Below, piece after piece: positions 26,561-35,906 of a DNA stretch of 64,000 nucleotides. The DNA comes from Paracoccus litorisediminis (GTDB lineage: Bacteria > Pseudomonadota > Alphaproteobacteria > Rhodobacterales > Rhodobacteraceae), in the NCBI RefSeq assembly GCF_009711205.1, contig NZ_WMIG01000003.1:238438-302437 (forward strand), given 5' to 3'. Within the stretch, counting starts at the first letter, position 1, and the number at the start of each line of letters is the position of its first letter. A program made the position numbers and the translations under genes. The notes under the pieces were generated by a model. That model was not told the origin of the DNA and made no database searches. It worked only from the letters and a program-made list of their open reading frames with translations.

Positions 26561-28003
26561 ATGGGGCTGATCGGAATTCTGCTGGCGCTGGGGGTGCTGA
26601 TCGCGCTGGCCTATCGCGGATGGAGCGTGCTGCTGCTGGCCCCGATCGCCGCGCTGATCGCGGCGGCGCTGTCAGGGCAACCGATGCTGGCGCATTGGAC
26701 CCAGACCTTCATGCCGGCGGCGGCGGATTTCGTCGGCCAGTTCTTTCCGCTGTTCCTGCTGGGTGCGGTCTTTGGCAAGGTGATGGAGGATAGCGGCTCG
26801 GTCCGGGCGATTGCCGATGAGCTGACGCGGCGGCTGGGGGCGCAGCGTGCCATCCTTGCGGTGGTGCTGGCGGGTGCGGCGCTGACCTATGGCGGCGTCA
26901 GCCTGTTCGTGGCGCTGTTCGTCCTTGCGCCCATGGCCGAGGCGCTGTTTCGCCGCGCCGACATCCCGCGTCGCCTGATGCCGCCTGCCATCGCGCTTGG
27001 CACCTTTACCTTCACGATGATGGCGATGCCCGGCACGCCCGCGATCCAGAACGCCATCCCGATGCCGTTTTTCGGCACGACCACCTTTGCCGCGCCGGGG
27101 CTGGGGCTGATCGCGTCGGCGATCATGCTGGGATTCGGCATGTGGTGGCTACGCCGCGCCGAGGCGCGCGCCCGCGCCCAAGGCGAAGGCTTCACCGAGA
27201 TCCGCGCCCCCGAAATCGATCAGGCCGTCTTGCGCGAAAGGGCGGTGACGGCGCGCGAATTCGACCCGGCCGAGGCCACGCGCGGGCATCAAAGCCCCGA
27301 TCTGCCCTCGGGGCTGGTTGCGGCCCTGCCGCTGCTGGTGGTGATCGCGGTGAACCTGACCATGTCGCTTCTGGTGTTGCCGGCGCTGGACCTGTCATGG
27401 CTGGCCCAGCCGATCTGGGGCGAGACCAGCTTTGGCGCGGTCAGCGGCGTCTGGTCGGTGGCGGTGGCGCTGACGGCGGCAATCGTCGTGGCGATCGGGC
27501 TGAACTACCGCCGCCTGCCGCGCCTGCGCGCGACGCTGGATGCGGGCGCCAATGCCTCGGTCCTGCCGATTTTTGCGGTGGCGAGCCTTGTGGGTTTCGG
27601 CGCGGTGGTCGCAGCGCTTCCGGCCTTTGCGCTGGTCCGCGAATGGGTCCTGTCGATCGAGGGCGGGCCGCTGGTGTCATTGGCGGTGGCGACCAATATC
27701 CTTGCGGCGCTGACCGGTTCGGCCTCGGGCGGGTTGACCATCGCGCTGGATGCGCTTGGCGAGACCTATCTGCAACTGGCGCAGGAAACCGGCATCGACC
27801 CGCAGCTTCTGCACCGCGTCGCGGTCATGAGCGCGGGCACGCTGGACAGCCTGCCCCATAGCGGTGCGGTGGTCACGCTGCTGTCGGTCTGCGGCGTAAC
27901 CCCGCGCGCGGGCTATTTCAACATCGCCATGGTGGCGATTGTCGGCGCGCTGCTGGCGCTGGTGGCGGTGATCGTGCTGGGCACATTCGTCGGCAGCTTC
28001 TGA
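26561..28003 (+). CDS. GntP-type permease
   Basis: The 480-residue protein has roughly 12 membrane segments and resembles GntP/citrate-gluconate permeases. Features include FPLFLLGAVFGKVMEDSGS, a TYGGVSLFVALFVLAPMA segment, FTMMAMPGTPAIQNAIP and a terminal VMSAGTLDSLPHSGAVVTLL. The frame is open for over 600 nt upstream; the ATG at 26561 has the first recognisable membrane segment and a GGTGGGA site just ahead. It probably imports a carboxylate or sugar acid by proton symport. No catabolic genes are next to it, so the substrate cannot be proposed. It ends 5 bp from the convergent response-regulator gene. Confidence 0.85.
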   Translation: MGLIGILLALGVLIALAYRGWSVLLLAPIAALIAAALSGQPMLAHWTQTFMPAAADFVGQFFPLFLLGAVFGKVMEDSGSVRAIADELTRRLGAQRAILAVVLAGAALTYGGVSLFVALFVLAPMAEALFRRADIPRRLMPPAIALGTFTFTMMAMPGTPAIQNAIPMPFFGTTTFAAPGLGLIASAIMLGFGMWWLRRAEARARAQGEGFTEIRAPEIDQAVLRERAVTAREFDPAEATRGHQSPDLPSGLVAALPLLVVIAVNLTMSLLVLPALDLSWLAQPIWGETSFGAVSGVWSVAVALTAAIVVAIGLNYRRLPRLRATLDAGANASVLPIFAVASLVGFGAVVAALPAFALVREWVLSIEGGPLVSLAVATNILAALTGSASGGLTIALDALGETYLQLAQETGIDPQLLHRVAVMSAGTLDSLPHSGAVVTLLSVCGVTPRAGYFNIAMVAIVGALLALVAVIVLGTFVGSF

Positions 28004-28008
28004 TCCGG

Positions 28009-28959
28009 TCAGGCCCCGCTGATCGCCCGGTCCGCCAGCACCGCCGCCGAGGTGCGGTTGTCGACGCCCATCTTTTCGAACACCTGTTCCAGATGCTTGC
28101 TGACGGTGCGCCCGCTCAGGCCAAGGATGCTGCCGATATCGGTGTTGCTTTTGCCTTGGCTTAGCCAGAACAGCACCTCGGCCTCGCGGTCGGTCAGGCC
28201 GAAGCGGCCCGAAAGCAGCGCCTCGCGCGGGGTGTCGCTGCGGTCATGCAGCGCGATCAGCAGGTCGCGCCCCGCGCCCTGACCGATATAGGTCAGCTCC
28301 AGCCGGGCCGAGATCAGCTTTTGCGCCTGCGACAGCGGCACCCGCCGCAGCTGCGCCAGCCAGGCCAGCAGCTCACCCGAGGCAGCAGCCTGCGCCGGAT
28401 CGATCCAGCCGGGAGGGGCATTTTCGATCAGCCGATGCCCGCGCGGTGTGGCCCATGCCAGCCCGCCCGTCTGGGTAAAGGCCGCGACCGCGCGGCCATT
28501 GGCATCCAGCGCATGGCGCGCGCTGGCCAGCTTCTGCGCATTCAGCAGATGCACGCTGAGCCGGGCGATCAGCTCATCAAGGTTCAGGGGCTTGGTGACG
28601 TAATCGACCCCGCCCGCGCGCAGCCCTTCAAGGATATGTTCCGGCGCGCCCAGCCCGGTCATGAAGATCACCGGTGCCGCCTGCGCCAGAGGATGCGCCT
28701 TCAGCATCCGGCAGGTCTGGAACCCGTCCATCCCCGGCATCACCGCATCCAGCAGCACGACATCGGGGACGACCCTCCCGGCCAGCCGCAAGGCGGCCTC
28801 GCCATCGCGGGCGGCCATGGCGGTGATCCCGGCCTGCTCGACCGCCTCGGCCACCATCATCAACGAGGCCGGGTCGTCATCGACGACCAGCGCGATGCTG
28901 CGGTTTTCTTCGTCAATCGGCATGGTGCGGGGCCGTGCGGGCATAGTCGTCAAGGACAT
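28009..28959 (-). CDS. response regulator with LuxR-type DNA-binding domain
   Basis: The protein has an N-terminal receiver (ALVVDDDPASLMMVAEAVEQ, phospho-acceptor Asp in VVLLDAVMPGMDG, FMTGLG, YVTKPLN) and a middle region of unknown role. A C-terminal NarL/LuxR helix-turn-helix (LTDREAEVLFWLSQGKSNTDIGSIL, then GRTVSKHLEQVFEKMGV) ends it. I chose ATG 28959 (316 aa) because AAGGA lies about 7 nt upstream; ATGs at 28944 and 28923 also fit. The start region overlaps the end of the hybrid kinase gene, so this is the likely output partner of that kinase. Probable targets are the divergent amide-transport operon promoter, which carries a perfect dyad. Confidence 0.9.
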   Translation of the reverse strand: MSLTTMPARPRTMPIDEENRSIALVVDDDPASLMMVAEAVEQAGITAMAARDGEAALRLAGRVVPDVVLLDAVMPGMDGFQTCRMLKAHPLAQAAPVIFMTGLGAPEHILEGLRAGGVDYVTKPLNLDELIARLSVHLLNAQKLASARHALDANGRAVAAFTQTGGLAWATPRGHRLIENAPPGWIDPAQAAASGELLAWLAQLRRVPLSQAQKLISARLELTYIGQGAGRDLLIALHDRSDTPREALLSGRFGLTDREAEVLFWLSQGKSNTDIGSILGLSGRTVSKHLEQVFEKMGVDNRTSAAVLADRAISGA

Positions 28960-31900
28960 CGACGATCCTTTCGAAATCAACTTCCATCAGCGCGTCGCCA
29001 AGACGCTGCGACAGGGCAGGGGGCAGGGGCAGGCTGGCGATGCGGTCGCGCAGGTCGCGGATGCGGCCAAGCTCGGCCAGTTCGCGCAGCATCCCGATCT
29101 GGCGGGCCGAGATGGGCGCTGCGGGTTCCTCGGCCACCGGACGCGCGCCGACGGGACGCCGCTCGATCTTGAGCAACCCGTCGATACGGGCGCGCAGGTC
29201 GTCTAGGATGCAGGGCTTGGCGATGAAGGCGTCATGCAGCGGGATTTCGGGCGCGCCGGATTCGGCCTCGCGCGCGTGGCCGGACAGGACCACCACCGGG
29301 CTTGCGGCATGGCCATTGCCGCGCAGCCATTGCAGGAATTCCCAGCCATTCATCCCCGGCATGTCCACATCGATCAGGAACAGGTCGGGGGTCACGTCCT
29401 CCAGCGCCTGCATCGCGGCCTCGGCGGTGCCGACAAGGACGGTGTTGAAGCCCTGCGGGTGCAGGTAGCTTTCCATCAACGCCAGATGGGTCGGATCGTC
29501 ATCGACGATCATCAGCAGCCGCAGCCGCCCGTCATAGGGCTCGAGCACGGCGGCATGGGCCGGGACGGGCAGGGCGGGCACGTCGCGGGTCTGGGCCAGA
29601 TACATCTTGAGCCGGAACAGGCTGCCCTTGCCGGGGCTGCTGCTGACCGAGACCTCGCCACCAAGGATATCGACCAGCAGCTTGGTGATGGTCAGGCCCA
29701 GCCCCGAGCCGTGGCGGGACATGTTCGTGCCGCGCTCGAAGGGTTTCCAGATCCGACCCATATCCGCGGGCGCGATGCCGATGCCGGTATCCTCGACCTC
29801 GATCGTCGCCACCTGATTGCGCCAGCCGATGCGCAGGGTGACGCGGCCATGATCGGTATAGCGAAAGGCGTTGGCCAGCAGGTTGATGACGATCTGGCGC
29901 AGGCGCTTTTCATCGACCACCACCCAGTCGGGCAGGGCGGTCATCCGTTCGATGACGAATTCCAGCCGCTTTTCGCGCGCCGTTTCCTGAAAGATGTCGG
30001 TGATCTGGCGCAGCAGATCGGGCAGCTGCACCGGGCTGCGGTTCAGTTCCAGCCGCCCGGCCTCGATCTTGGAAATATCCAGCAGCCCCTCGATCAAGCC
30101 GGCCAGATGTTCGCTGGAGCGGCGGATGGCGCGCACGGCCTCGCGCCGGCCGGTCGGGATGGCGGGGTCGGCATCCAGCAATTGCGCATAGCCGTAGATC
30201 GCGTTCAGCGGCGTGCGCAATTCGTGGCTGATCCCGGCCATGTAGCGGGATTTGGCAAGGTTCGCGGCCTCGGCCTTTTCCTTGGCTTCTTGCAGGGCGC
30301 GGTCGGTGCGTTCATGGGCGCGGATTTCGCGCAGCAGGCGTTCGGTCTGGCGTTCGGTGTCGCGTTGGGCGGCCAGACGGGCTTCGCGGGTCAGCAGGAA
30401 CAGCCAGACCGCCATGCCGGATGCCACCATGGTCGAGGCAAGGATCACCGCCAGCAGCGGGTCCAGCCGGGGCTCATTGGCGGTGCTGCGGATCATCCAT
30501 AGCAGCGCCGCGACGCCGCCGGTCACGATGCTGGTCCCGGCCAGAAATTGCGTCAGGCGGCCGCGCAGGATCATGTCCACCCGCTCGGGCAGGATCGCCT
30601 GCGCCCGCCTGCGGGTCATCTGGCCCAGCTTGGCATGCGGCTTGCAGATATCGTTGCAGCTGGCATTGAGCGAACAGCACAGCGAACAGATCGGCGCGGC
30701 ATAAAAGGGGCAGTCGGTCATGTCCTCGCGGTCGAAGCGATAGTCGCACAGGCAGCACGAAATCAGCCCCTGCGGCATGTCCGGGGCGGGACGGGCAAGG
30801 TAATAGCGCCCCCCGGTTGCCCATGCGATCAGCGGCGCGATCAGGATCGCCCCCAGCAGCGCCACAAAAGGCGACAGCGCCCCCGTGGTCGCCCCGAACA
30901 CCCCGGCATGGGCCAGCAGCGCCGCCAACGTGCCACCCGCCACCGCGCCCAAGCCCACCGGGTTGATGTCGTAAAGATGGGCGCGGCGGAACTCGACCCC
31001 CTTGGGCGACAGGCCCAGCGGCTTGTTGATGGTCAGGTCGGCAAACAGCGCCCCGATCCATGCCAGCGCGACATGGGCATAGACCGACAGCGTGGCTTCA
31101 AGCGCGGCAAAGACCCCCAACTCCATTAGCAGCAGCGCGATGGCCACGTTGAAGAACAGCCAGACCACCCGGCCCGGATGGGCATGGGTGATGCGGGAAA
31201 AGAAATTCGACCATGCGATCGAACCGGCATAGGCATTGGTCACGTTGATTTTCAGCTGCGACAGGATCACGAAAACTCCGGTCAGCAGCAGCGCCAGCCC
31301 CGGCCATGGGATCACCTGTGAATAGGCGTTGTGATACAGCGCCGTCGGGTCGATGGCATGGCTGAAATCCAGCCCCTCGCGCTGTGCCAGCGTCACCAGC
31401 CATGACCCGGCCAGCATCTTGATCGTGCCCAGCACCACCCAGCCCGGCCCCGCCGCGACGAGCGCGATCCACCAGCGGCGACGCTCGCGTGCGGTCTTTG
31501 GCTCGGGCAGGAAGCGCAGGTAATCGACCTGCTCGCCGATCTGGGCGATCAGCGCCAGCACCACGCCCGAGGCCGCGCCGAACGCCATCAGCGGCGTCAC
31601 CTGCGGCCCGGTCACATTGGCCAGCGCCCGGCCCTCATAGGTGGTCCAGCCCGACAGGTCGTAACCGGCAAAGGCCAGCAGCAGAAAGGGCAGCACATGC
31701 AGCGCGATCCACAAAGGCTGGGTCAGCGCCTGAAAGGCCGAGATCTTGGAAAACCCGTTCACCACCAGCGGAATCACCGCCACCGCCGCGATCAGGTAAC
31801 CGATCGACAGCGGTATCCCGAACAGCAGGTTCAGCGCCATGCCAAGGATCGCGGCCTCAAGCGCGAAGAAGATGAATGTGAAGCTGGCATAGATCAGCGA

Positions 31901-32254
31901 GGTAATGGTCGAGCCGAAATAGCCAAACCCCGCCCCCCGCGTCAGCAGGTCGATATCGACCCCGTAGCGCGCGGCGTAATAGGAAATCGGCAGGCCGGTG
32001 ACGAACAGGATCAGCCCGCCCCACAGGATCGCCATCAGCGCGATGTCAAAGCCCCAGTTCAGCGTGATCGCCGCCCCGATCGCCTCCAGCGCCAGAAACG
32101 AGATCGACCCCAGCGCCGCATTGGCGACGCGCCCCGCCGTCCAGCGCCGGGCGCGGCGCGCGGTGAAGCGCAGCGCGAAATCCTCGATGGTCTCATTCGC
32201 GACCCAACGGCTGTAAAGCCGTCGCTCGCGCGTCGCCTGAAAGGCCGTGATCAT
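28913..32254 (-). CDS. NCS1 transporter-histidine kinase-receiver fusion sensor
   Basis: This 1113-residue protein joins an NCS1 (cytosine/purine/allantoin) transporter-like region of about 12 membrane segments (20-490) to a cluster of nine Cys (500-537). A second membrane pair (565-622) and a coiled coil follow. Then come a HisKA domain (GISHELRTPLNAI, H677), an HATPase domain (NLLANAF about 791; DTGIGI about 822; GSGLGLTI about 849) and a receiver (D962 in LIDVDMPGMNG). The C-terminal helical tail lacks an obvious HPt histidine. It resembles CbrA in linking transport to signalling, but with an NCS1 rather than an SLC5 module. NCS1 members carry nucleobases, hydantoins and allantoin, so a urea- or amide-related signal is plausible. 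Confidence 0.92.
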   Translation of the reverse strand: MITAFQATRERRLYSRWVANETIEDFALRFTARRARRWTAGRVANAALGSISFLALEAIGAAITLNWGFDIALMAILWGGLILFVTGLPISYYAARYGVDIDLLTRGAGFGYFGSTITSLIYASFTFIFFALEAAILGMALNLLFGIPLSIGYLIAAVAVIPLVVNGFSKISAFQALTQPLWIALHVLPFLLLAFAGYDLSGWTTYEGRALANVTGPQVTPLMAFGAASGVVLALIAQIGEQVDYLRFLPEPKTARERRRWWIALVAAGPGWVVLGTIKMLAGSWLVTLAQREGLDFSHAIDPTALYHNAYSQVIPWPGLALLLTGVFVILSQLKINVTNAYAGSIAWSNFFSRITHAHPGRVVWLFFNVAIALLLMELGVFAALEATLSVYAHVALAWIGALFADLTINKPLGLSPKGVEFRRAHLYDINPVGLGAVAGGTLAALLAHAGVFGATTGALSPFVALLGAILIAPLIAWATGGRYYLARPAPDMPQGLISCCLCDYRFDREDMTDCPFYAAPICSLCCSLNASCNDICKPHAKLGQMTRRRAQAILPERVDMILRGRLTQFLAGTSIVTGGVAALLWMIRSTANEPRLDPLLAVILASTMVASGMAVWLFLLTREARLAAQRDTERQTERLLREIRAHERTDRALQEAKEKAEAANLAKSRYMAGISHELRTPLNAIYGYAQLLDADPAIPTGRREAVRAIRRSSEHLAGLIEGLLDISKIEAGRLELNRSPVQLPDLLRQITDIFQETAREKRLEFVIERMTALPDWVVVDEKRLRQIVINLLANAFRYTDHGRVTLRIGWRNQVATIEVEDTGIGIAPADMGRIWKPFERGTNMSRHGSGLGLTITKLLVDILGGEVSVSSSPGKGSLFRLKMYLAQTRDVPALPVPAHAAVLEPYDGRLRLLMIVDDDPTHLALMESYLHPQGFNTVLVGTAEAAMQALEDVTPDLFLIDVDMPGMNGWEFLQWLRGNGHAASPVVVLSGHAREAESGAPEIPLHDAFIAKPCILDDLRARIDGLLKIERRPVGARPVAEEPAAPISARQIGMLRELAELGRIRDLRDRIASLPLPPALSQRLGDALMEVDFERIVDVLDDYARTAPHHAD

Positions 32255-32363
32255 TCTGTCTTCCCTGTCCAGCCGGACTTTGCCGACCTGCGCCGCCCAC
32301 GGTTATTCCGCGGTGCGGCAATTCTGTCCTGTGCCTAGCTTAGGGGGAAAAATGCGCAACTGA

Positions 32364-32381
32364 ATACGTCAGATGACGTAT
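32364..32381. promoter_or_regulatory. perfect dyad ATACGTCA-GA-TGACGTAT before the amide operon
   Basis: An 8-bp perfect inverted repeat with a 2-bp centre lies 84 bp upstream of the binding-protein gene and 109 bp upstream of the kinase gene, in the 210-bp divergent gap. Outer GCAAC (32356-32360) and GTTGC (32382-32386) add a further imperfect pair. The size and symmetry suit a NarL/LuxR-type dimer, so the adjacent response regulator is the natural candidate to bind. Confidence 0.6.
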
Positions 32382-32464
32382 GTTGCACTGCAGCATTCGG
32401 CCCCAGTCTTGGCGCAGACGGCGAACACCACGCCCTAGCCCTCGCCCCCAGACAGGAGCCCTTC

Positions 32465-33730
32465 ATGACCAAGAAGTCCCCTCAATCCCCGCTTGGCGCG
32501 CCGTCGCGCCGCGCCTTTCTGGCCGCATCGGCGGCGCTTTCGGCATCGCTGTTCCTGCCCAAGGGGCTGAAGGCGCAGGACTTCCCGACCGCCGCCGTCA
32601 ATACGACCGGGCTGGCCGTGACCGATACCGATGTCACCGTCGGCATCCTGCATTCGGTGACCGGCACCATGGCGATTTCGGAAACCGGCTCGGTTCAGGC
32701 GGAAAAGCTGGCGATCGACCAGATCAACAAGATGGGCGGCGTGCTGGGCCGCCAGATCAAGTTCGTGCAGGAGGATGGCGCATCCGACTGGCCGACCTTC
32801 GCCGAAAAGGCCCGCAAGCTGCTGGTCGACGACAAGGTCGCCTCGGTCATGGGCTGCTGGACCTCGGCCAGCCGCAAGGCGGTGCTGCCGGTCTTTGAGC
32901 AGTATAACGGGATGCTGTATTACCCGACCTTCTATGAGGGTCTCGAGCAGTCGCCGAACGTCATTTATACCGGGCAGGAAGCCACCCAGCAGATCATCTC
33001 GGGGATCGACTGGGTGACGCAGAACAAGGGGGCCAAGACCTTCTACCTGCTGGGCTCGGATTACATCTGGCCGCGCACCTCGAACAAGATCGCCCGCAAG
33101 CATATCGAGAAGCTGGGGCTGGAAGTGGTCGGCGAGGAATATTACCCGCTGGGCCACACGACGTTCAACTCGGTCATCAACAAGATCAAGCTCAAGAAGC
33201 CCGACGTGATCTATGCCATCGTCGTCGGCGGCTCGAACGTGGCCTTCTACAAGCAGCTGAAAGCCGCGGGCATCGACATGACCAAGGAAAAGCCGCTGCT
33301 GCTGACCATTTCGGTGACCGAGGACGAGATCCGCGGCATTGGCGGCGAAAACATCGACGGCGCCTATGCCTGCATGAAGTATTTCCAGTCGCTGGACAAT
33401 CCGAACAACCTCGATTTCGTCAAATCCTTCAAGGACATGTACGGGCAGGACATGGTCATCGGCGACGTGACGCAGGCCGCCTATCTGGGCCCGTGGCTGT
33501 GGAAGGCCGCCGTGGAAAAGGCCGGCAGCTTCGACATCGACAAGATCAAGGCCGCAAGCCCCGGCATCGAGCTGGCGACCGCCCCCGAGGGTTACGTCAA
33601 GGTCCATGAGAACCACCACCTGTGGTCCAAGACGCGGGTGGGCCATGCCCAGCCGGACGGGCAATACAAGGTTGTCTTCGAGACCGCCGACCTGGTCGAG
33701 CCGAACCCCTTCCCCGAGGGCTACCAGTAA
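32465..33730 (+). CDS. urtA: urea/short-chain amide ABC transporter binding protein (UrtA/FmdD-like)
   Basis: The 421-residue protein starts with a twin-arginine-like leader (SRRAFLAASAALSASLFLP). The mature part is a type-1 periplasmic-binding fold of the AmiC/UrtA group: VTVGILHSVTGTMAISE, ASVMGCWTSASRKAVLPVFE, YYPTFYEGLEQSPN and ETADLVEPNPFP at the end. These are signature segments of urea and short-chain amide receptors. It binds the substrate in the periplasm for the permease pair UrtB/UrtC. Urea versus formamide/acetamide cannot be told from the protein, but the operon carries formamidase, not urease, favouring amides. Confidence 0.9.
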   Translation: MTKKSPQSPLGAPSRRAFLAASAALSASLFLPKGLKAQDFPTAAVNTTGLAVTDTDVTVGILHSVTGTMAISETGSVQAEKLAIDQINKMGGVLGRQIKFVQEDGASDWPTFAEKARKLLVDDKVASVMGCWTSASRKAVLPVFEQYNGMLYYPTFYEGLEQSPNVIYTGQEATQQIISGIDWVTQNKGAKTFYLLGSDYIWPRTSNKIARKHIEKLGLEVVGEEYYPLGHTTFNSVINKIKLKKPDVIYAIVVGGSNVAFYKQLKAAGIDMTKEKPLLLTISVTEDEIRGIGGENIDGAYACMKYFQSLDNPNNLDFVKSFKDMYGQDMVIGDVTQAAYLGPWLWKAAVEKAGSFDIDKIKAASPGIELATAPEGYVKVHENHHLWSKTRVGHAQPDGQYKVVFETADLVEPNPFPEGYQ

Positions 33731-33740
33731 GGGCATCCCG

Positions 33741-33765
33741 GCCGCGCGGGCGCGAGCCGCGCGGC
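33741..33765 (+). terminator. intercistronic hairpin between binding protein and urtB
   Basis: GCCGCGCGG (33741-33749) and CCGCGCGGC (33757-33765) form a perfect 9-bp GC stem with a 7-nt loop, 10 nt after the binding-protein stop. No uridine run follows. It is in the same relative place as the hairpins in both sugar operons and probably sets unequal expression of binding protein and permeases. Confidence 0.55.
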
Positions 33766-33827
33766 AGACTGCGCCGGGCCGTATCGGTCCGGCGACCTCT
33801 TTCCCGCAATCCGCCCGGAGGTATCCG

Positions 33828-34754
33828 ATGTTCGCCGATTACAGCTGGGGCGAGCTCCTGTCGATCTTTGCCATGCAGGGCTTTGCCGGTCTTATCCTAT
33901 TCTCGGTTTTCGTGCTGATGGCGCTGGGGCTGGCGATCATCTTTGGCCAGATGGGCGTCATCAACATGGCGCATGGCGAATTCATGATCCTGGGCGCCTA
34001 TGTGACCTATCTGGTCTCGCGCCTGTTCGAGACCTACCTGCCGTCCCTGTTCGGCATCTATTTCTTCGTCGCCATGGCGCTGGCCTTTGTCGTCGCCGGC
34101 GCGCTGGGGATGTTGGTCGAATGGGCGCTGATCCGCAGGCTTTACAAGCGCCCGCTGGACACGCTGCTGGCGACATGGGGCCTGTCCCTGATCCTGCAAC
34201 AGATTTTCCGCAGCGTTTTCGGCGCGCGCGAGGTCGGCGTCACCATCCCGCAATGGATGATGGGCTCGCTGCCTTTGACCGACATGATCGAGGTCCCGAT
34301 CAACGGGCTGTTCGTCATGGCGCTGGCCATGGGGATTTCGTTGGCGATCTATCTGCTGATGTTCCGGTCGCGCTGGGGGCTGCAGGTGCGCGCCGTGGTC
34401 GCGAACCGGGTGATGGCGGATGCGGTGGGCATCAATACCGGACGCACCGACCGGCTGACTTTCGGCATCGGCTGCGGGGTCGCGGGTGTCGCCGGGGCGG
34501 CATTCACCATGATCGGCTCGACCGGGCCGACCTCGGGGCAGCTTTACATCGTGGACACGTTCCTTGTCGTCGTCTTTGGCGGCGCGGGCAGCCTGATCGG
34601 CACCATCGCCTCGGCCTTCTCGATCAGCCAGGCGCAAAGCTTCCTTGAATTCTTCCTGTCCGGCTCGATGGCCAAGGTCCTGACCCTGCTGGGCGTGGTC
34701 GGCATCCTGATGGTCCGGCCGCAAGGCCTGTTCGCCCTGAAACTGCGCAAATGA
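33828..34754 (+). CDS. urtB: urea/amide ABC transporter permease UrtB-like
   Basis: This 308-residue branched-chain-type (LivH family) inner-membrane permease shows LGLAIIFGQMGVINMAHGEFMILGAY near the N-terminus and FGGAGSLIGTIASAFSISQAQSF near the C-terminus. GQMGVINMAHGE is the strongest family marker. The ATG at 33828 is preceded by GGAGG and gives the standard N-terminus; the frame is open upstream into the binding-protein gene. It pairs with the UrtC-like permease encoded 10 nt downstream. Confidence 0.92.
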   Translation: MFADYSWGELLSIFAMQGFAGLILFSVFVLMALGLAIIFGQMGVINMAHGEFMILGAYVTYLVSRLFETYLPSLFGIYFFVAMALAFVVAGALGMLVEWALIRRLYKRPLDTLLATWGLSLILQQIFRSVFGAREVGVTIPQWMMGSLPLTDMIEVPINGLFVMALAMGISLAIYLLMFRSRWGLQVRAVVANRVMADAVGINTGRTDRLTFGIGCGVAGVAGAAFTMIGSTGPTSGQLYIVDTFLVVVFGGAGSLIGTIASAFSISQAQSFLEFFLSGSMAKVLTLLGVVGILMVRPQGLFALKLRK

Positions 34755-34764
34755 AAGGCCAGCC

Positions 34765-35898
34765 ATGAGTGATTTTCCTGCAATGGCACCCGGCCGCGAG
34801 ACCGGCTTCCTGAACCGGACCGAGATGCTGGGCGCGGCCGCGCTGGCGCTTGTGATCTTTGTCCTGCTGCCCTTGGCGCTGGACCCGTTCCGGCTGAACC
34901 TGTTCGGCAAATACCTGACCTATGCCTTTGTCGCGGTCGGCCTTGTGCTGTGCTGGGGCGCGGGCGGCATCCTGAGCCTGGGGCAGGGGGTGTTCTTTGG
35001 CCTTGGCGGCTATGCACTGGCCATGTTCCTGAAGCTGGAGGCATCCACCCCCGAGGCCACCGCGATCCAGTCCACCCCCGGCATCCCGGATTTCATGGAC
35101 TGGAACCAGATCACCGCGCTGCCCGGCTGGTGGCAGCCCTTCCATTCGCTGGGCTTCACCATCTTCGCGGTGGTGGCGGTGCCGGTGATCTTTGCCTTCA
35201 TCATCGGCACGGCGATGTTCCGGCGCCGGGTGGGCGGGGTCTATTTCTCGATCATCACCCAGGCCATCGCGGCGATCCTGACCATCCTGATCATCGGCCA
35301 GCAGGGTTATACCGGCGGCGTCAACGGCATCACCGACCTGCGCACGCTCAAGGGCTGGGACATCCGCACGGATGAGGCCAAGACCGCGCTGTACTTCTTT
35401 AACGGCGCGCTGCTTTTCGCCTGCCTCGCGCTGGCACAATTCGTCCGCCGGTCCAAGCTGGGCCGCATCCTGATCGCCATGCGCGACCGCGAGGATCGGG
35501 TGCGCTTTTCGGGCTACGATGTCGCCTCGTTCAAGATCTTCGTCTTCTGCCTTGGCGCGGCTTTCGCGGCCATTGGCGGGGCGATGTTCACGCTGCAGGT
35601 GGGCTTCATGTCGCCCAGCTTCGTCGGCATCGTCCCCTCGATCGAGATGGTGATCTTTTGTGCGGTCGGCGGGCGCAATTCGATCCTTGGCGCGGTCTGG
35701 GGCACGCTGCTGGTCAACTGGGCCAAGACCACCTTTTCCGAAGGCTTCCCCGAGCTTTGGCAATTCGGCATGGGCGCGCTGTTCATCGCCGTGGTGCTGG
35801 TCTTTCCCGACGGGTTGGCCGGGCTGTGGAAGAGCCATGTCGAGCCACTGTTCGGGCGGCTGAAACCCCGCACCTCTGCCCCGCAACCCGCTGAATGA
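34765..35898 (+). CDS. urtC: urea/amide ABC transporter permease UrtC-like
   Basis: The 377-residue LivM-family permease includes LCWGAGGILSLGQGVFFGLGGYALAMFLKLE, the characteristic loop of urea/amide members. YFSIITQAIAAILTILIIGQQGYTGG-type text and VGGRNSILGAVWGTLLVNWAKT follow. It is longer than LivM because of a periplasmic insert (roughly residues 95-130). Its stop codon overlaps a possible ATG of the ATPase gene. It forms the channel with UrtB. Confidence 0.93.
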   Translation: MSDFPAMAPGRETGFLNRTEMLGAAALALVIFVLLPLALDPFRLNLFGKYLTYAFVAVGLVLCWGAGGILSLGQGVFFGLGGYALAMFLKLEASTPEATAIQSTPGIPDFMDWNQITALPGWWQPFHSLGFTIFAVVAVPVIFAFIIGTAMFRRRVGGVYFSIITQAIAAILTILIIGQQGYTGGVNGITDLRTLKGWDIRTDEAKTALYFFNGALLFACLALAQFVRRSKLGRILIAMRDREDRVRFSGYDVASFKIFVFCLGAAFAAIGGAMFTLQVGFMSPSFVGIVPSIEMVIFCAVGGRNSILGAVWGTLLVNWAKTTFSEGFPELWQFGMGALFIAVVLVFPDGLAGLWKSHVEPLFGRLKPRTSAPQPAE

Positions 35899-35906
35899 GG
35901 CCGGAC

